Made by a program: the position numbers and the translations under genes
Notes under the pieces: model-generated
What the model was told of the DNA's origin: nothing
Seen by the model: only the letters and a program-made list of their open reading frames with translations
Database searches by the model: none
Source: Jiella endophytica
GTDB taxonomy: Bacteria; Pseudomonadota; Alphaproteobacteria; Rhizobiales; Rhizobiaceae
Assembly (NCBI RefSeq): GCF_004519335.1
Contig: NZ_SOZD01000001.1
Location: 744,001-808,000 of the forward strand
Length of the DNA: 64,000 nucleotides
Reading direction: 5' to 3'
Shown: positions 1-10,335 of the stretch, piece after piece
Layout: every line of letters starts with the position of its first letter
How positions within the stretch are numbered: position 1 is the stretch's first letter

Positions 1-155
1 TGATCGTTGCCGCGATCGGTGCGCAGCTGTGGTCCCGGCACCGCTTGAAGGCCCTCGCAGCAAGGGCCGTTGGGGCTGCCGCGCTACAGGATGACGCAGC
101 CGAGACTGGGCGCATCCGGCCGCTTGACTCTGCAGGAAGATATAGAACAAAATAG
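1..155 (+). CDS. C-terminal tail of an upstream protein (5' end outside window)
   Basis: One frame is open from the window edge to a TAG at 153-155 with mostly G/C third positions. It encodes about 50 residues beginning with a hydrophobic stretch (IVAAIGAQLW) followed by a basic, then polar tail. This could be the last membrane helix and cytoplasmic tail of a membrane protein, but the family cannot be recognised. The stop lies inside the LexA box of imuA, so this gene and the SOS cassette are packed tightly. Too little is present for a function; it may also be a chance open frame. Confidence 0.3.
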   Translation, partial: IVAAIGAQLWSRHRLKALAARAVGAAALQDDAAETGRIRPLDSAGRYRTK

Positions 156-159
156 GAAC
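145..159 (+). promoter_or_regulatory. LexA (SOS) operator of the imu cassette
   Basis: The sequence GAAC-AAAATAG-GAAC is an exact GAAC-N7-GAAC direct repeat, the LexA box of alphaproteobacteria. It lies about 55 bp before the preferred imuA start, and imuA-imuB-dnaE2 is a classic SOS target, so LexA repression with induction by DNA damage is a safe inference. Confidence 0.85.
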
Positions 160-212
160 AAGTGATCCATCCCGAAGCCTTTGAGCCGCGCGTGTCCTCC
201 GTATCCGCCCCC

Positions 213-971
213 ATGGCCGTTCCCATGGCCATCCAGTCCCTGCGTGCCCGGATCGACACGATCCAGAGCGGGCGAAGGCGCGCCAGGACGGCGCTCGCCT
301 TCGGGATTCGCCCGCTCGACGGACGGCTGCCCGGCGGCGGTCTCGAGCGCGGCGTTCTGCACGAGATCGCCGGCGGCGGTTCGGGCGCCGGCGACGGCCC
401 GGCGGCGGCGCTGTTTGCCGCCGGGATCGCGGCGCGCACCAGGGGCAAGGTGCTGTGGTGCCTGTCGCGGCCGGATCTCTTCGCCCCGGCGCTCGCCCAG
501 GTCGGCCTTCCTCCCGACCGGGTGATCTATGTCGAGGCGAAGGACGAAAAGACCGTGCTCTCCTGCATGGAGGAAGGGCTCGCCCATGGCGGCCCGACGG
601 TGGTCGTCGGCGAGGCGGCGCGGCTGTCGATGACCGCCTCGCGGCGGCTCAATCTCGCTGCCGAGAAGACCGGCTGCCTGGCCATTCTCCTGCGCCGCTG
701 GTCGCGGCCGAACGACGCCGCCGATTTCGGCCGTCCGACCGCCGCCGCGACGCGCTGGAAGATCTCCGCCCTCCCCGCCGCGCCCCTGCCGGTTCCCGGC
801 GTCGGGCGGGCGCGCTGGCGGGTCGAACTGATCCGATCCCGTGGCGGCGAGACCGCCGATCTCGAACTGGAGGCCTGCGATGAGACGGGTCGTCTCGCTT
901 TTCCTTCCGACCTTTCCGACCGATCGGCTGCGCCGCCTGCCGAACCGGCAAGGCGCAGAGCCCGGGCATGA
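213..971 (+). CDS. imuA: ImuA, RecA-like accessory protein of mutagenic translesion synthesis
   Basis: About 252 residues. The N-terminal part has the ImuA/SulA-like layout with a degenerate nucleotide-binding region (IRPLDGRLPGGGLERGVLHE), then a RecA-fold core with VLWCLSRPDLFAPALAQVGL and VIYVEAKDEKTVLSCMEEGL. ImuA works with ImuB and DnaE2 in damage-induced mutagenesis, probably by modulating RecA or polymerase recruitment. ATG 213 is preferred; GTG 162 (269 aa) directly abuts the LexA box and ATG 225 is also possible. The 3' end overlaps imuB by 92 bp, indicating translational coupling. Confidence 0.88.
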   Translation: MAVPMAIQSLRARIDTIQSGRRRARTALAFGIRPLDGRLPGGGLERGVLHEIAGGGSGAGDGPAAALFAAGIAARTRGKVLWCLSRPDLFAPALAQVGLPPDRVIYVEAKDEKTVLSCMEEGLAHGGPTVVVGEAARLSMTASRRLNLAAEKTGCLAILLRRWSRPNDAADFGRPTAAATRWKISALPAAPLPVPGVGRARWRVELIRSRGGETADLELEACDETGRLAFPSDLSDRSAAPPAEPARRRARA

Positions 972-2430
972 CGGGTCGGCGGCCACCGTCGATCTGCCGC
1001 TGGTCCTGATCGGCCGGCAGAAGAACCGCCGCGTGGTGACGGCTGCCGACGGTGCCGCCCGCGCCGGCGGCCTGCGCGTCGGCATGGCGGCCGCGACGGC
1101 GACGGCGCTGGTGGCGGAGCTCGCCGCCGAGGAGCATGACCCGGCTGCCGACGCCGAGGCGCTGGAAAAGCTCGCCTTCTGGGTGCTCGAACGCTTCTCG
1201 CCGATCGTCGCCGTCGACGGGACCGACGGCATCGTCATCGATTCCACCGGCGCCGACCATCTCCATGGCGGCGAGGCGGCGATGCTGGAGGCGCTCGTCG
1301 GGCGGCTCGCCGCGGCCGGGATCGCCGCCCGCGCCGCCGTCGCCGACAGCTGGGGCGCCGCCCATGCTTTGGCCCGCCATGGCGGCGATACGGTCGTCGT
1401 CGCGCCGAAGCGCCACGGCGCCGCGATCCTTGCAACGCTGCCGGTCGAGGCGCTGCGGCTTTTGCCCGAGACGGTCGAGGCGCTGCGCGATCTCGGGCTT
1501 GCCAGCATCGGCGACCTCCTCGCCGCTCCCCGTGCGCCGCTGGCGCTGCGCTTCGGCGAGGCGCTGACCCGCCGGCTCGACCAGGCCAGCGGCCGGCGCT
1601 CCGAGCCGATCGAGCCGCTGCGGCTTGCCGAGACCATCGCGGCGCGGCGCAATTTCGCCGAGCCGATCGGCGCTGCCGAGACCATCGCCCGCCATGTCGG
1701 CAGGCTGGTCGTCGCGCTCTGCGCCGATCTCGAGGAAAACGGCCTCGGGGTGCGAAGGCTCGACCTTCTCTGCCGCCGGGTGGACGACCGGATCGAGGCG
1801 GTGCGGGTCTCGACGGCGCGGCCGGTGCGCGACATTGCCCGGCTGACCCGGCTTCTCTGCGACAAGATCGAGACGATCGCGCCGGGCTTCGGCATCGAGA
1901 CGATGACCCTCCTTGCAACGCTCGCCGAACCGCTCACCCCGCATCAGAAGCTCGCAGCGCTGACCGAGGAGATCCTTCCCGACGTCTCGAGCCTCATCGA
2001 CACCATCGCCAACCGGGTCGGCGCCGAGCGGCTCTATCGCCTCGCCCCGGTGGAAAGCGACGTGCCGGAGCGCTCGGTCCGGCGGATTGCGCCGCTGGCG
2101 CCGGAGAACGGCGAAAGCTGGCGGCTCGACTGGCCCCGCCCCTCGCGGCTGCTCAAGCGACCGGAGCCGATCGAGACCATGGCGCTCCTGCCCGACCATC
2201 CGCCCGTCTCCTTCACCTGGCGCGGCGTCAGGCGGCGGGTGCGCAAGGCCGACGGGCCGGAGCGGATCTTCGGCGAATGGTGGAAGCGCGACGCCGAACT
2301 TGCCGCTGTACGCGACTATTTCCAGGTCGAGGCGGAGGACGGCGAGCGCTTCTGGATCTTCCGCGCCGGCAATGGCGAGGACATGGCCACCGGCTCGCAG
2401 CGCTGGTTCCTGCACGGGCTGTTCGGATGA
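880..2430 (+). CDS. imuB: ImuB, Y-family polymerase-like clamp-binding hub
   Basis: About 516 residues starting [19 protein letters not shown], with an AGG-type ribosome-binding site just upstream. The frame is open further upstream, but the Y-family fold begins here. It resembles DinB/UmuC in fold. Known ImuB proteins lack the catalytic acidic residues and act as a scaffold linking the sliding clamp, ImuA and DnaE2. Y-family palm, finger and little-finger regions are recognisable ([19 protein letters not shown] near residue 107; [21 protein letters not shown] in the helix-hairpin-helix area). The C-terminal extension (about 380-516) is typical of ImuB. Its stop overlaps the dnaE2 start as ATGA. 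Confidence 0.92.
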   Translation: MRRVVSLFLPTFPTDRLRRLPNRQGAEPGHDGSAATVDLPLVLIGRQKNRRVVTAADGAARAGGLRVGMAAATATALVAELAAEEHDPAADAEALEKLAFWVLERFSPIVAVDGTDGIVIDSTGADHLHGGEAAMLEALVGRLAAAGIAARAAVADSWGAAHALARHGGDTVVVAPKRHGAAILATLPVEALRLLPETVEALRDLGLASIGDLLAAPRAPLALRFGEALTRRLDQASGRRSEPIEPLRLAETIAARRNFAEPIGAAETIARHVGRLVVALCADLEENGLGVRRLDLLCRRVDDRIEAVRVSTARPVRDIARLTRLLCDKIETIAPGFGIETMTLLATLAEPLTPHQKLAALTEEILPDVSSLIDTIANRVGAERLYRLAPVESDVPERSVRRIAPLAPENGESWRLDWPRPSRLLKRPEPIETMALLPDHPPVSFTWRGVRRRVRKADGPERIFGEWWKRDAELAAVRDYFQVEAEDGERFWIFRAGNGEDMATGSQRWFLHGLFG

Positions 2431-5400
2431 GCGGCGCGGCGCGGCTCCGCCGCCCAGCCGGCACCGCCTATGCCGAACTGCAGGTGACGACGCATTTCAG
2501 CTTCCTGCGCGGGGCGTCATCTCCTGAAGAGCTGTTCGCCACCGCCGCGATGATGGGGATCGGGGCGCTGGCCGTCGCCGACCGCAATTCGCTCGCCGGC
2601 ATGGTGCGCGCCCACGAGGCGGCGAAGACGGTGGGCGTCCGCCTCGTCGTCGGCTGCCGGCTGGACCTTCTCGGCAGCCTGCCGGTGATCGTCTATCCGA
2701 CCGACCTTGCCGCCTATTCCCGCCTCTGCCGGCTGCTCTCGCTGGGAAAGAGCCGCGCCGGCAAGGGCGCCTGCCATCTCGAATGGTCCGATCTCGCCGA
2801 CTATCAGGAGGGGCTGATCGCCATGCTCCTGCCCCGTTCGGCGGACGCTGCCTGCCGTTCGGAAGCCTTGCGGCTCGCCGCCACCTTCGGCGACCGCGCC
2901 TATCTGGCGCTCACCCTGCACCGCCGGCCCGGCGACCGGCTGCGGCTCTTCGACCTTGCGCAGCTCGCCGCCGAGACGGGCGTTGCGACGGTGGTCACCA
3001 ACGACGTGCTGTACCACGAGCCGGGCCGGCGCATCCTGCAGGACGTCGTCACCGCCATCCGCCACAACACCACCATCGACCAGCTCGGCTTTCGCCGCGA
3101 GCGCCACGCCGACCGCCATCTGAAACCGCCGCAGGAGATGCACCGGCTGTTCGCCGGCTATCCGGAGGCCCTCGCCCGCACCCTCGAGATCACGGAACGC
3201 TGCCGCTTCTCGATGGACGAGATCGCCTACCAGTATCCGGAAGAGCGCGACGACCCGGCGCTCACCCCGCAGGAGACGCTGGAAAGGCTGACATGGGAGG
3301 GCGCCGAGCGGCGCTATCCACAGGGCGTGCCGGAAACGGTCCGCAAGAGCCTGTCCCACGAACTCTCGCTGATCGGCCGGCTGAACTACGCCCCCTATTT
3401 CCTGACGGTGAATTCCATCGTCCGCTTCGCGCGGTCGCAGGACATCCTCTGCCAGGGCCGCGGCTCGGCGGCGAACTCCGCCGTCTGCTTCGTCCTCGGC
3501 ATCACCGCCATCGATCCTGCCCGCTGCGACCTCCTCTTCGAGCGCTTCGTCTCGGAGGAGCGGCACGAGCCGCCGGATATCGACGTCGACTTCGAGCACG
3601 AGCGGCGCGAGATCGTCATCCAGTGGATCTACGACACCTATGGCCGCGACCGGGCGGCGCTGTGCTCGACCGTCATCCGCTATCGCACCAAGGGCGCGCT
3701 GCGCGACGTCGGCAAGGCGCTCGGCCTGCCGGAGGACCTGATCGGGGCGATCTCCCGCCAGGTCTGGGGCTGGTCGGAAGGGCCGGTGGACCCCGACAAT
3801 CTGAAGGAGCTGAACCTCAACCTCGCCGACCGGCGGCTGAGGATGACGCTGGAACTCGCCGGGGAGCTGCGCGGCTTTCCGCGCCATCTGTCGCAGCATC
3901 CCGGCGGTTTCGTCCTGACCAACCACCGGCTCGACGACCTCGTGCCGATCGAGCCGGCGGCGATGGACGGGCGGCAGGTGATCGAGTGGGACAAGGACGA
4001 CATCGACGCCCTGAAATTCATGAAGGTCGACGTGCTCGCCCTCGGCATGCTCTCCTGCATGAAGCGGGGGCTCGATCTCCTGAAGGACCACAAGGGGGTC
4101 GATCTCGACCTTGCGACCATCCCGGCCGAGGATCCGAAGACCTATGCGATGATCCGCAAGGCCGACACGCTCGGCACCTTCCAGATCGAATCCCGCGCCC
4201 AGATGTCGATGCTGCCGCGCCTGAAACCGACCACCTATTACGACCTCGTCGTCCAGGTGGCGATCGTCCGGCCGGGGCCGATCCAGGGCGACATGGTGCA
4301 CCCTTATCTGCGCCGGCGGGAGGGCAAGGAAAAGGTCGACTATCCCAAGCCCGAGCTTCAGAAGGTGCTCGGCAAGACCCTGGGTGTTCCGCTGTTTCAG
4401 GAACAGGCGATGCGCGTCGCCATCGAATGCGCCGGCTTCACCCCCGGCGAGGCCGACAGGCTGCGCAAATCCATGGCGACCTTCAAGTTCACCGGCGGGG
4501 TCTCGGCCTTCAGGGACAAGCTCGTCGCCGGCATGATCGCCAACGGCTACGAGAAGGATTTCGCCGAGCGCACCTTCCGCCAGCTCGAAGGCTTCGGCTC
4601 CTATGGTTTTCCCGAGAGCCACGCCGCCTCCTTCGCCCTTGTCGCCTATGCCTCGTCATGGCTGAAATGCTGGCATCCGGACGTCTTCTGCGCGGCGCTT
4701 CTGAACGCCCAGCCGATGGGCTTCTACGCTCCCGCCCAGATCGTCCGCGACGCGAAGGATCACGGCGTTCCGGTCCGGCCGGTATCGGTCGCCCATTCGC
4801 GCTGGGATTCGACCCTCGAGCCCGTCGAACGGTCCGAGGCCTCGAGCGGCCATCTGGCGGTGCGGCTCGGCCTTCGCATGGTCAAGGGCTTCGCCAACCG
4901 CGATGCGGTGGCGATCGTCGCGGCACGGGGCGAGACGCCCTTCGCCTCGGTGGAGGATCTCTGGCGCCGGGCCGGGGTGCCGGTCGCCGCCCTCACCCGG
5001 CTCGCCGAGGCGGATGCCTTCCGCCCCGGCCTCAAGCTTTCCCGCCGCGAGGCGCTGTGGGCGATCAAGGGCCTGCGCGACGAGCCGCTGCCGCTCTTTG
5101 CCGCCGCGTGCAATGCCAGCGAGGGCGAAGGCGCGGCGCTTGCCCCGCCCGAGCTGGTCGAGCCGGAAATGCGGCTGCGCCGGATGGCGGCGGGCGGCGA
5201 GGTGGTCGGCGACTATCGCCATGTCGGCCTGTCGCTGCGCTCTCACCCGGTGAGCTTCCTGCGGCCTGAGCTCTCAAGGCGCCGCACGGTCCCCTGCGCC
5301 GAGGCGATGGCGGCGCGCGACGGGCGCTGGCTGGAGGCGGCCGGGCTCGTCCTGGTGCGTCAGCGGCCGGGCAGCGCCAAGGGCGTCATGTTCATCACCA

Positions 5401-5753
5401 TGGAGGACGAGAGCGGCATCGCCAATCTCGTCATCTGGCCGAAGACCTTCGAGAAATTCCGCCGCACCGTCCTGACGGCCACGATGCTCGGCGCCCATGG
5501 CCGCGTCCAGCGCGAGGGCGAGGTGGTGCATCTCGTCGTCCACAGGCTGACCGACCTCTCGGCTCTCCTCGCCGGGATCGGCGAGCGCGAGACGCCGTTC
5601 CCGCTGCCGCACGGGCGCGGCGACGAATTCCACCACGGACCGCCCTCGCCCGACCCGCGCGACCTGCCGCCGAAGACGGTCAGGACCCGCGACATCTACA
5701 TTCCCGACCTGCATCTCGACACGATCAAGGTGAAGCCGCGGAATTTCCGCTGA
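2427..5753 (+). CDS. dnaE2: DnaE2 (ImuC), error-prone DNA polymerase III alpha subunit
   Basis: 1108 residues, the usual DnaE2 size. It starts at the ATG of the ATGA overlap with imuB ([19 protein letters not shown]), followed by the PHP domain ([18 protein letters not shown], residues about 20-270). The polymerase C family palm contains [17 protein letters not shown] and the catalytic acidic motif PDIDVDF at residues 383-389. The fingers and helix-hairpin-helix regions follow ([20 protein letters not shown]), then an OB-fold ([18 protein letters not shown]). DnaE2 performs damage-induced mutagenic synthesis with ImuA and ImuB in the cytoplasm and has no proofreading exonuclease. The full cassette appears intact and SOS-regulated. 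Confidence 0.95.
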   Translation: MSGAARLRRPAGTAYAELQVTTHFSFLRGASSPEELFATAAMMGIGALAVADRNSLAGMVRAHEAAKTVGVRLVVGCRLDLLGSLPVIVYPTDLAAYSRLCRLLSLGKSRAGKGACHLEWSDLADYQEGLIAMLLPRSADAACRSEALRLAATFGDRAYLALTLHRRPGDRLRLFDLAQLAAETGVATVVTNDVLYHEPGRRILQDVVTAIRHNTTIDQLGFRRERHADRHLKPPQEMHRLFAGYPEALARTLEITERCRFSMDEIAYQYPEERDDPALTPQETLERLTWEGAERRYPQGVPETVRKSLSHELSLIGRLNYAPYFLTVNSIVRFARSQDILCQGRGSAANSAVCFVLGITAIDPARCDLLFERFVSEERHEPPDIDVDFEHERREIVIQWIYDTYGRDRAALCSTVIRYRTKGALRDVGKALGLPEDLIGAISRQVWGWSEGPVDPDNLKELNLNLADRRLRMTLELAGELRGFPRHLSQHPGGFVLTNHRLDDLVPIEPAAMDGRQVIEWDKDDIDALKFMKVDVLALGMLSCMKRGLDLLKDHKGVDLDLATIPAEDPKTYAMIRKADTLGTFQIESRAQMSMLPRLKPTTYYDLVVQVAIVRPGPIQGDMVHPYLRRREGKEKVDYPKPELQKVLGKTLGVPLFQEQAMRVAIECAGFTPGEADRLRKSMATFKFTGGVSAFRDKLVAGMIANGYEKDFAERTFRQLEGFGSYGFPESHAASFALVAYASSWLKCWHPDVFCAALLNAQPMGFYAPAQIVRDAKDHGVPVRPVSVAHSRWDSTLEPVERSEASSGHLAVRLGLRMVKGFANRDAVAIVAARGETPFASVEDLWRRAGVPVAALTRLAEADAFRPGLKLSRREALWAIKGLRDEPLPLFAAACNASEGEGAALAPPELVEPEMRLRRMAAGGEVVGDYRHVGLSLRSHPVSFLRPELSRRRTVPCAEAMAARDGRWLEAAGLVLVRQRPGSAKGVMFITMEDESGIANLVIWPKTFEKFRRTVLTATMLGAHGRVQREGEVVHLVVHRLTDLSALLAGIGERETPFPLPHGRGDEFHHGPPSPDPRDLPPKTVRTRDIYIPDLHLDTIKVKPRNFR

Positions 5754-5765
5754 GGGAACAAGGCC

Positions 5766-7637
5766 TTATCGCCAAAGCCCGACGGTCATTTCCTCCTGGC
5801 GGCCGCGGATCGCCACCACCTCCCAGCGCTCCGGGCCTGTGAGGCCGGAGACGTCGGCGGCCTTCCACAGCGCCTCGGAAATGGCGATGCTCGCGTCGAA
5901 GGATTTCGCCACCTCCATCAGCCGGCTCGCCACATTGACGCTGTCGCCGGTGGCGGTGATGTGCTGCTCCTCGTCATGGCCGAGCCGCGACATGATCACC
6001 GGGCCGAAATGCGCTCCCAGCCGGACGCCGCCGAGCTTCGTCTCGGCGCCCTTTTCGGCGATCCAGCCGCGCACCGTCTCGATCATCGCCAGGCTCGCCC
6101 TCACCGCATTGGTGGCGTCCGCCGGGCCACCCTTCGGCAGCCCGAAGATCACCATCGCGCCGTCGCCCATGAAGTTCAGAACGACGCCGCCGCGCGGCAC
6201 CAGCTCCTCGACAACGAGGGTGTGGAACTCCTTCAGGACGTCGCGGGTGCGCGATGCGCCGAGCCGCTCGCTCATGCCGGTGAAGCCGGCGAGATCGACG
6301 AACAGGATCGCCACCAGGCGCTCCTCGGGCACCATCAGGAAATCCGGGTTCTCGGCAAGGTGGACGGCGAGCGCCCGCGGCTGGAAGCGCCGCAGCGCTG
6401 CCTCGGCGGCGGCGAGCGTGCGCGCCAGGCGCCGGTCCTGATAGAGCCGCACCGAGCCCGCCAGCGCCGCCGGCGGCAGCATCGCGGCGAGCGGCAGCAC
6501 CGAGGCGAGCCAGTAGCCGTCAAAGACGCCGAACACCGTGGTGCCGAGCCAGCCGAGGAGCAGCACCACCACGATCGACAGGGCGAGCGGCAGCGGCAGC
6601 AGCGCGATCAGCGCCACCGCGACGACCGCGAGAAGCACCGCGGCGGTGGCGTCGACCCGGCGCACATTGACGTCGCGGACGAGCGCGGTGCCGTCGATCA
6701 GGTTGGCCGCGCCCGTCGCGAGAACCTCGACGCCGGGCATCTGCGGATCGAAGAGGCTCGAGAAATTGTCGCCGATCGCCGTCGCGGTGACGCCGAGAAA
6801 GACCAGCTTGCCCTTCAGCCGCTCATCGGTCTCGCCCTTGATCAGCCGCTCGGCGCTGACCGTCTCGATCGTCCCCGCCGGGCCGTAGAAGCGCAGCGGC
6901 AGATACCAGCCATAGTCGAGATGCCGGTCCCGGTCGCCGAGACGCACGGCGTCGCTCGACAGCACCGGCTCGCTGTCTGTGCCAAGGCCTGCCGCGGCGA
7001 GCAGGATCGACGGCCGCGGGCCGTCCTTGGTGAGGATCAACAGCGGCATCAGCCGCGGCGTGCCGCCGGCATCGGTGGAGACGTTGACGAGCCCGACCCG
7101 CGCCGAGGCGGCAAACATCCCGGCCGGCGCGAGTTCGCCTTCGGCCGCCGGGATGAGGCTCGAGGCGGTCTTGTCGAAGGTCGCCGCGGCGGCGATCACC
7201 GAGGGCATTTTCCCGAGCACGTCGGCAAGGGCCCGGTCGGCCGGAGATTGCGGATCGCCGTCGGCGAAGAGGATGTCGATGGCGACGGCCTTGGCGCCGC
7301 TGCGCCGGATGGCGTCGACGATCCTGGCGGCGCGGTCCCTGGCTAAAGGATAGCCGCCTTCCGCGTCGACGGTGGGGTCGTCGATGGCGACGACCGCCAC
7401 ATCCTTCGGCGGCGGCAGCTGACCGGCGAGCAGCACCCGCCAGTCGAGCGTCGCCGTCTCGAGGCGATCGATGACGCTGCCGGCGCCGACGAAGTGGGTG
7501 TGCGCCAGCCAGCCGGACCAGGCGACGGCGACGATCAGCAGCCCGAAGGTGGTCAGCCAGGAGAGCCGGCTGGTCCAGCGCCTGCCCGTGGCAGGCCCCG
7601 CCCGCCGTGGGCGGGGAGCGCCAAATGTGGAGGTCAT
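5766..7637 (-). CDS. CHASE2-domain class III adenylate/guanylate cyclase
   Basis: 623 residues from an ATG preceded by AGGAG. The order is an N-terminal membrane helix (about 27-46), an extracytoplasmic CHASE2 sensor (about 60-325, with VAVVAIDDPTVDAEGG and AVAIDILFADGDP), three closely spaced membrane helices (about 340-420), and a class III cyclase domain. In the cyclase domain the metal-binding aspartates are visible as FVDLAGFT (D448) and MGDGAMVIFG (D492), with GDSVNVASRL further on. It should make cAMP or cGMP in response to a periplasmic signal. It lies 59 bp downstream of the FecR-domain gene on the same strand, a pairing seen repeatedly in alphaproteobacteria. Adenylate versus guanylate specificity cannot be decided from sequence. 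Confidence 0.88.
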   Translation of the reverse strand: MTSTFGAPRPRRAGPATGRRWTSRLSWLTTFGLLIVAVAWSGWLAHTHFVGAGSVIDRLETATLDWRVLLAGQLPPPKDVAVVAIDDPTVDAEGGYPLARDRAARIVDAIRRSGAKAVAIDILFADGDPQSPADRALADVLGKMPSVIAAAATFDKTASSLIPAAEGELAPAGMFAASARVGLVNVSTDAGGTPRLMPLLILTKDGPRPSILLAAAGLGTDSEPVLSSDAVRLGDRDRHLDYGWYLPLRFYGPAGTIETVSAERLIKGETDERLKGKLVFLGVTATAIGDNFSSLFDPQMPGVEVLATGAANLIDGTALVRDVNVRRVDATAAVLLAVVAVALIALLPLPLALSIVVVLLLGWLGTTVFGVFDGYWLASVLPLAAMLPPAALAGSVRLYQDRRLARTLAAAEAALRRFQPRALAVHLAENPDFLMVPEERLVAILFVDLAGFTGMSERLGASRTRDVLKEFHTLVVEELVPRGGVVLNFMGDGAMVIFGLPKGGPADATNAVRASLAMIETVRGWIAEKGAETKLGGVRLGAHFGPVIMSRLGHDEEQHITATGDSVNVASRLMEVAKSFDASIAISEALWKAADVSGLTGPERWEVVAIRGRQEEMTVGLWR

Positions 7638-7696
7638 GTCAACTCCTGGATTTTTCGACCGTCCCATCGGCGCATTGCCACGTCGTTCGGCGGAAA

Positions 7697-8311
7697 TTAC
7701 CGGCCGAAGCGTGCCAGCAGCTGAACGACCCGCGGCTGCGGCCACTGGCGGACGGTCAAAGGCTCGCCCTCCCGCACGTCGACGCCGTCACCCGGCCCGA
7801 GCAGCACCGGGTCCGACCCGTCGCGGCGGGTCACCTCGACCTTGCCCTTGACGACGAAGACGGAGGTGACGCCCTCCTGGGTATCGACGGCAAAGACCGT
7901 GCCGCGCACCGTCGCGATCGCATGGGGCGTCAGCACCTGGAAGGAGTCGCGCGGCGAGACCTCGATCAGGACTGCGTCCGATCCGAGCTCCAGCGAGCTC
8001 TGCGGCGTCTGGCTGGTCAGGCTGGCGGCGGCCTCCTTGTCGATGACGAGGCCATTGCCGCAGTCGAGAACCTGACGCTCGGGATCCTGCAGGGTGGTCG
8101 CCGTGCAGCCCGGCAGGCTCTGGGCCTGGACGGCGTGCGGCACGAGCGTCATGCCGACGATCATGCAGGTGGCGGCGAAGAGGCCGGCCCGTGCGGCGGC
8201 GATCGTCCTGCGGCGGCCGCCGGTGCCGCGGCGCATGGACGCCATTTCCGCAGCTCTGGACGACCGAGCGTGGCCTTCCGTCTTCGATTTGGGATTACGC
8301 TTGGAAAACAT
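7697..8311 (-). CDS. Exported FecR-domain protein
   Basis: 204 residues with a basic N-terminus and a signal peptide (AARAGLFAATCMIVGMTLV, likely cleaved after AVQAQ). The mature part is a FecR-type beta domain: SLELGSDAVLIEVSPRDSF, TPHAIATVRGTVFAVD, VFVVKGKVEVTRRDG and LLGPGDGVDVREGEPL. Unlike sigma-regulator FecR it has no cytoplasmic anti-sigma part and no sigma factor nearby, so it is probably a periplasmic ligand-binding or scaffold protein. It precedes the CHASE2 cyclase in the same operon and may feed its sensor domain (inference). ATG 8311 is used; ATG 8245 would give a shorter signal peptide. Confidence 0.75.
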   Translation of the reverse strand: MFSKRNPKSKTEGHARSSRAAEMASMRRGTGGRRRTIAAARAGLFAATCMIVGMTLVPHAVQAQSLPGCTATTLQDPERQVLDCGNGLVIDKEAAASLTSQTPQSSLELGSDAVLIEVSPRDSFQVLTPHAIATVRGTVFAVDTQEGVTSVFVVKGKVEVTRRDGSDPVLLGPGDGVDVREGEPLTVRQWPQPRVVQLLARFGR

Positions 8312-8637
8312 CGTCTTGTCCGCCTTCTTTCAAGTCCGGTATGCACGCGGCAAGGAACGCCGGGCGTTTGCTGAAGCCACCAAATCGCATGCTTTGCCGC
8401 AGCCCGAAGTGACCGGCGACACAGGGCGATCCACGCCGTTCCGCTGTTTCTGCGGGCAACGGGGAGATTCGCCCCTCCTGCGCTTGTGCCAAAATTCCTT
8501 CCCTAGACTTAGGATGCAACACTTTCTTAGCGCCTTTGCATGACAATCGCGCTCGCGCGTTGCCGAACCGCGCGGCCATCGCAGCAAATGCCGTACCGCC
8601 CGCGGGCAGGACCGGCGCCGACGGACGGGCAAGACCT
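8312..8637. other. Divergent intergenic region between fecR-like gene and sugar transferase
   Basis: About 326 bp without a convincing gene; it should hold both divergent promoters. Third-position bias is weaker here and the open frames crossing it are extensions or shadows of neighbours. The only visible symmetry is a short CCTA-GAC-TTAGG-like palindrome near 8511-8522. No clear RNA structure was seen. Confidence 0.5.
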
Positions 8638-10173
8638 ATGGAAGATTTCGAGGTGAGCCGTCCGCCGTTCGAGGATGCGGTCAGGCGCTCCGAGCGGGCG
8701 AGCCCGGCCGGGTCTGCGACGCAGGCGACGCTCAACGCCGAGGCGCTGAGGGCGCTCGCCCATCTCGACAACGACTTCATCAGCCCGCGCATGCTGTGCA
8801 GCCTCTGGCGGCTCGGCGAAGCCGCGCTGGTCTTCCTCCTCGGTGGCCTCGTCTGGGGCTTGCGCCAGGACGGCGGCGGGTGGCTGCTGCCGATCGGCAC
8901 CGCCCTTGTTGGCGCGGTGATCGCCGCGGCGATCCTGACGGCAGCCCATGCCTACGAACTGGCGTTCCTGCGCGCCTCGGCGCTGCGGCTCTGGCGCGTC
9001 GTCGCAGGGCTCGGCCTCGCCACCCTGCCGATCGCCGCCGCCTGCGACGTCATCTTGCCCGCTGGCGCGAACCCGTTTCCGGCGACCGGTTGGTATCTCG
9101 CCAGCCTCGCCGTCATCCTTCCGGCCCGGCTGATCCTCGGCTTCAATCTTCGCCGCTGGGCGCGCAACGGCCGGATGGAGCGGCGGGCGCTGATCGTCGG
9201 CGGCGGCAAGAATGCCGAGGCGCTGATCCGCGGCCTCGAGATGCAGCCGGGCAACGACATCCGCATCTGCGGCATCTTCGACGATCGCGGCGATCGCCGC
9301 TCGCCTCCGCTGGTCGCCGGCTATCCGAAGCTCGGCACCATCGCCGAACTCGTCGAATTTGCCCGGCGCACCCGCATCGACATGCTGATCGTCACCCTGC
9401 CGCTCTCGGCCGAGGAGCGGCTGCTGGCACTTCTGAAACAGCTCTGGGTGCTGCCCCTCGACATCCGCCTCGCCGCCCATGCGGGCGAGCTGAAGTTCCG
9501 CCCGCGCACCTATTCCTATGTCGGCTCGCTGCCGCTGATCGACGTCGTCGACCGGCCGCTTGCCGACTGGGACGCCATCGCCAAGCGCGTCCTCGACATC
9601 GCCGCCGCCTCCGCCGCGATCGTCCTGTTGTCGCCGCTGATGGCCGCGGCGGCGATCGCCGTGAAGCTCGATTCGCCGGGTCCGGTGATCTTTCGGCAGA
9701 AGCGCCATGGCTTCAACAACCAGGCGGTCGAGATCTTCAAGTTCCGCTCGCTCCATCATGCGATGAGCGACCCGGAGGCCCGCCAGATCGTCACCCGCAA
9801 CGACAGCCGCGTCACCCGCGTCGGCGCCTTCATCCGGAAGACCTCGATCGACGAACTGCCGCAGCTCTTCAACGTGTTGCGCGGCGATCTGTCGATCGTC
9901 GGCCCGCGGCCCCACGCCATCCACGCCAAGTCGAGCCGCGACGAGACCTTCACCGAGATCGTCGACGGCTATTTCGGCCGCCACAAGGTGAAGCCCGGCA
10001 TCACCGGCTGGGCGCAGATCCACGGCTGGCGGGGCGAGATCGACGAGCCGGAAAAGCTCGTCAAACGGTTCGAATTCGACCTCTATTATATCGAGAACTG
10101 GTCGCTGCTCCTCGACCTCTACATCCTCGCAATGACCCCGATCAGCCTGTTCCGCACCAAGGCGGCCTACTGA
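8638..10173 (+). CDS. Polyprenyl-phosphate sugar-1-phosphate transferase (exopolysaccharide initiation)
   Basis: 511 residues from ATG 8638; the frame is open back to a TTG at 8536. The N-terminal half has several membrane helices (about 60-170) followed by a CoA-binding-like Rossmann segment (ALIVGGGKNAEALIRGLEMQPG). The C-terminal third is the bacterial sugar transferase domain with KLDSPGPVIFRQKRHGFNN, KFRSLHHAM, RKTSIDELPQLFNVLRGDLS and VKPGITGWAQIHG. This is the WcaJ/ExoY-type enzyme that moves a sugar-1-phosphate from a nucleotide sugar onto undecaprenyl phosphate at the inner membrane, starting an exopolysaccharide repeat. No other polysaccharide genes are adjacent, so the sugar and polymer are unknown. 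Confidence 0.9.
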   Translation: MEDFEVSRPPFEDAVRRSERASPAGSATQATLNAEALRALAHLDNDFISPRMLCSLWRLGEAALVFLLGGLVWGLRQDGGGWLLPIGTALVGAVIAAAILTAAHAYELAFLRASALRLWRVVAGLGLATLPIAAACDVILPAGANPFPATGWYLASLAVILPARLILGFNLRRWARNGRMERRALIVGGGKNAEALIRGLEMQPGNDIRICGIFDDRGDRRSPPLVAGYPKLGTIAELVEFARRTRIDMLIVTLPLSAEERLLALLKQLWVLPLDIRLAAHAGELKFRPRTYSYVGSLPLIDVVDRPLADWDAIAKRVLDIAAASAAIVLLSPLMAAAAIAVKLDSPGPVIFRQKRHGFNNQAVEIFKFRSLHHAMSDPEARQIVTRNDSRVTRVGAFIRKTSIDELPQLFNVLRGDLSIVGPRPHAIHAKSSRDETFTEIVDGYFGRHKVKPGITGWAQIHGWRGEIDEPEKLVKRFEFDLYYIENWSLLLDLYILAMTPISLFRTKAAY

Positions 10174-10335
10174 GCCGGCGGCCGTCCTTTTTCCGAGCGA
10201 TGCGATGATCGCACGCCTCATTCGGGCGTGACGCGCGGCACAGCGGCAGAACCGCGTCTCATGGTTCCACTATCCCAACGTCTTCGATGACAGGGGCGGC
10301 CATCCGGGCCTCCGCGAAGACGGGGAGCCGAAGCG

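Noticed and set aside
84-1937. Long minus-strand open frames opposite imuA-imuB
   Set aside because: Arginine/alanine/proline-rich translations without family motifs, opposite genes with clear protein families; a normal effect of high GC.
2517-4622. 701-codon minus-strand frame opposite dnaE2
   Set aside because: Antisense of the conserved polymerase; no recognisable domains and atypical composition.
10174-10260. Short hairpin CACGCC/GGGCGTG after the sugar transferase gene as terminator
   Set aside because: Only six to seven base pairs in GC-rich DNA without a T-run; not distinguishable from chance.
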